From Desulfovibrio piger (GTDB taxonomy: Bacteria; Desulfobacterota; Desulfovibrionia; Desulfovibrionales; Desulfovibrionaceae): a stretch of 64,000 bases of DNA. The stretch spans positions 2,226,001 through 2,290,000 of the forward strand of contig NZ_OX636706.1 in NCBI RefSeq assembly GCF_951793255.1. The letters are read 5' to 3'. Of the stretch, positions 62,102 through 64,000 are shown piece after piece. A program made the position numbers and the translations under genes. The first letter of the stretch is position 1, and each line of letters opens with the position of its first letter. Below the pieces are notes generated by a model. That model saw nothing but the letters and a program-made list of their open reading frames with translations. It was not told the DNA's origin and searched no databases.

Positions 62102-64000
62102 TTCCTGCTCCTTTTTTTCGTGTCGGGAGCGCCATTTGCGCCGACAGGATAGATTTGCTTGCAGGCGGGATAGCCCGAACAGCCAAAGAACTCGCCTTTT
62201 GCACCTGTCCGCAGTATCAGCGCCCTGCCACAAACGGGGCAGACATGTTCAGATAGTACCGGTCTGGCCCTGGGAGTGCCGGGTTTGCCCTTGTCATCGG
62301 GCAGCAGACGCTTGCAGGCCGGATAGGCGGAGCAGCCCCAGAACCATGAGCCGTCTTTTTTGCTTTTGCGGCGCAGAAGGGCCGCGCCGCAGTCCGGGCA
62401 GGGATAAAGCGGCTTCTGTTTACGCTCCAGAATCGGGGCCAGCAGTTCGGGCAGAATGCGCTTCTGCTCCTCAAGGAAGAATTCCAGAGATTCCTTTCCC
62501 TGCGCTATGGATTCCAGTCGCTCTTCCCAGGCGGCTGTGGTGACGGGGTCTTTCAGCGCCGGGGGCGTCAGGTCGATGACTTCTCTTCCAAGAGGCGTGG
62601 AAACAAGCGATTTCTTCTCAACAGCCAGATAACCGCGTTCCTTCAGGGTTTCGATGATGTTGGCGCGAGTGGCTTCTGTCCCGATGCCATTGCTGTCCCT
62701 GAGTGTGGCTTTTGCCCGTGCATCCTGAACATGGCGATGGACATTGGCCATTGCCTCAATCAAACTTCCTTCTGTAAATCTGGAAGGCGGAGCAGTCTTT
62801 TTGAGCACGCTTTCCGCAGTGTCACACCGCACGCCGTCCCCCTGTTCCACCAGAGGAAGAAGGGGCTGTTCCTGCGCATCTTCGTCTTCCTGCTCTCTGG
62901 CAAAGGCCGTCCACCCGGCTTCCAGAAGACGGCGTCCCGTGGCTTCCCAGCGGGTATCTCCAAGAGCAACCACGATTTTCTGCGATTCATGGCGCATGGG
63001 AGGATGAAATTGCAGGCAGAAGGCTGTGGCGATCAGCAAAAACAGAGAGCGTTCATCCCCGGAGAGCTGTTCCGGGCATTCGCCGGTGGGAACAATGGCA
63101 TGATGCGCTGTTACCTTCCGGGTATTCCAGACAGCACTTTTTCTTTTGCCGTCCGCCTTGCCCGCGCACTGTTCCAGACCCGGAATCGAGGCCAGTGCCT
63201 TCAGGACTCCGTCAGCTGCCTCAAACTGCTCCTCCGGTAGATACCGGCAGTCAGTTCTGGGGTAGGTGGTCAGCTTTTTTTCATAAAGGGATTGGGCGGT
63301 ATCAAGGACGCGCTTCGCGGACATGCCGAACCGGGAAGAGGCGGCCTTTTGCAGCGAAGACAGAGAGTGCGGCAAGGGAGCGGGAGTGCTTTTCTTCTCC
63401 CGCAGGGATTCCAGAATAGTCCCCTGTACCCCATTGACCTGCTCAATGATGGATGCAGCCTGTGATATGTCCACAAGACGTCCGGCGTCATCCAGCCCGC
63501 CCTGTGTTTCAGAAGGCATAAAGACGGCTGAGAAGTTGCCGCTGGCATGAGCAAGCCCGACGCGCAACACGAAATAATCCGAGGGGGTAAAACTGGCGAT
63601 TTTCCTGTCGCGACCAACGACCAGCGCCAGTGTGGGCGTTTGTACGCGCCCCAGGGACAGCACTTCCGCTCTCCCGCTTTCTCTGCCCGAAATGGTCAGG
63701 GCACGAGTGGCATTCATGCCCACCAGCCAGTCGGCCAGCATCCGGGCGCGTGCGGCATCCCGCAACGGGGCGTTGGGCGCATTGTCCCTGATATCGTTCA
63801 GCGCGATACGAACAGACTTGTCATCAAGAGAGGGAAGCCAGATACGGAACACTGGGCCGCGATAGGCGAAATGTTCAAGCACCTCGTCAACAAGAAGCTG
63901 CCCTTCGCGATCCGGATCACCGGCATTGACAACGGCAGCCGCGTCACGCAGCAATTTCCCGATGAGCTTGAGCTGGGCAGCCGCCTTTTGCTTGACGACA
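62098..64000 (-). CDS. topB: DNA topoisomerase III, 5' part outside window
   Basis: 634 residues of a type IA topoisomerase are in the window; the N-terminal TOPRIM part begins before it. NAGDPDREGQLLVDEVL is the TOPRIM DxDxE-like region, and LTTYPRTDCRYL carries the catalytic Tyr. ALSISGRE-type repeats (NATRALTISGRESGR) mark the TopB fold. The C-terminus has two zinc-ribbon modules: CPDCGAALLRRKSKKDGSWF and CPVCGRALILRTGAKGEFFG. Plasmid and ICE TopB enzymes decatenate or relax transferred DNA. The frame runs off the right edge. Confidence 0.92.
   Translation of the reverse strand, partial: VVKQKAAAQLKLIGKLLRDAAAVVNAGDPDREGQLLVDEVLEHFAYRGPVFRIWLPSLDDKSVRIALNDIRDNAPNAPLRDAARARMLADWLVGMNATRALTISGRESGRAEVLSLGRVQTPTLALVVGRDRKIASFTPSDYFVLRVGLAHASGNFSAVFMPSETQGGLDDAGRLVDISQAASIIEQVNGVQGTILESLREKKSTPAPLPHSLSSLQKAASSRFGMSAKRVLDTAQSLYEKKLTTYPRTDCRYLPEEQFEAADGVLKALASIPGLEQCAGKADGKRKSAVWNTRKVTAHHAIVPTGECPEQLSGDERSLFLLIATAFCLQFHPPMRHESQKIVVALGDTRWEATGRRLLEAGWTAFAREQEDEDAQEQPLLPLVEQGDGVRCDTAESVLKKTAPPSRFTEGSLIEAMANVHRHVQDARAKATLRDSNGIGTEATRANIIETLKERGYLAVEKKSLVSTPLGREVIDLTPPALKDPVTTAAWEERLESIAQGKESLEFFLEEQKRILPELLAPILERKQKPLYPCPDCGAALLRRKSKKDGSWFWGCSAYPACKRLLPDDKGKPGTPRARPVLSEHVCPVCGRALILRTGAKGEFFGCSGYPACKQIYPVGANGAPDTKKRSRK

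Larger units (their letters stand above)
30681..64000. mobile_element. Segment of a conjugative element (plasmid or ICE backbone) with nested insertions
   Basis: A backbone of partition genes at one side, and an I-type transfer module, AbrB-like gene and giant methylase-helicase gene at the other, all leftward. It is interrupted by IS1, IS1595, an integrative mobilizable element and a group II intron. The right end lies outside the window. The left end is uncertain, since transposon debris (28.2-30.6 kb) hides any attachment site, so plasmid versus integrated element cannot be told. Confidence 0.6.

Noticed and set aside
1-64000. CRISPR arrays, tRNA and rRNA genes
   Set aside because: No regularly spaced repeats and no tRNA- or rRNA-like segments were recognised on either strand.

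Overview
The window looks like a chromosome segment of a Desulfovibrio-like anaerobe (Desulfovibrionaceae, inferred from glycyl-radical catabolism, sigma-54 control and high-GC coding style; no rRNA or marker gene confirms it), joined to a mosaic of mobile DNA. The first 15 kb is one coherent catabolic locus. A sigma-54-dependent regulator with two PAS-like regions (2970-4775) is read with a radical-SAM activase and a glycyl radical enzyme homologue, GRE-1. A second operon holds a YtcJ-type amidohydrolase, an MFS carrier, a canonical glycyl radical enzyme GRE-2 and its activase. A divergent operon holds another MFS carrier, an amidohydrolase_2 protein and an iron-dependent alcohol dehydrogenase cut by the window edge. 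Good -24/-12 promoters head both flanking operons, with TTGCAA-centred palindromes upstream. GRE-2 has the catalytic Cys and Gly. GRE-1 has Tyr at the Cys position and an altered Gly loop, which makes the pair the most unusual feature of the window.

From 15.2 to 28.2 kb there is an IS5-family element, three small unknown genes, and a STAND/MalT-like LuxR regulator divergent from nine genes. These nine are secreted proteins of unknown function, a LemA protein, an NlpC/P60 hydrolase and a DUF3137 membrane protein: an uncharacterised envelope cassette. From 28.2 to 30.6 kb lies a graveyard of transposase remnants (IS1595, IS481, IS5 types) and a truncated DUF6236-like gene.

From 30.7 kb to the right edge the DNA is a conjugative element. 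It has parA and a small partner, an I-type (IncI / Dot-Icm) transfer module (TopB, a lytic transglycosylase, DotM/TrbA, DotL/TrbC, a TrbB-like thiol-disulfide protein), an AbrB-like gene and a giant methylase-helicase gene resembling the DarB type. Insertions have broken up this backbone. A 14.2-kb integrative mobilizable element (36.15-50.39 kb) splits the giant gene. It carries a complete type I restriction-modification system, a mobilization operon with a relaxase and a gene nested inside it, a MobC protein, an AlpA-like regulator and two tandem tyrosine integrases, one lacking the catalytic Tyr. A group II intron (55,278-57,849) sits inside the CxxC active-site codons of the thiol-disulfide gene. 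IS1, IS1595 and IS200 copies are also present.

Coordinates of starts were adjusted by ribosome-binding sites where visible. Family assignments are by motif recognition only; no database search was run.
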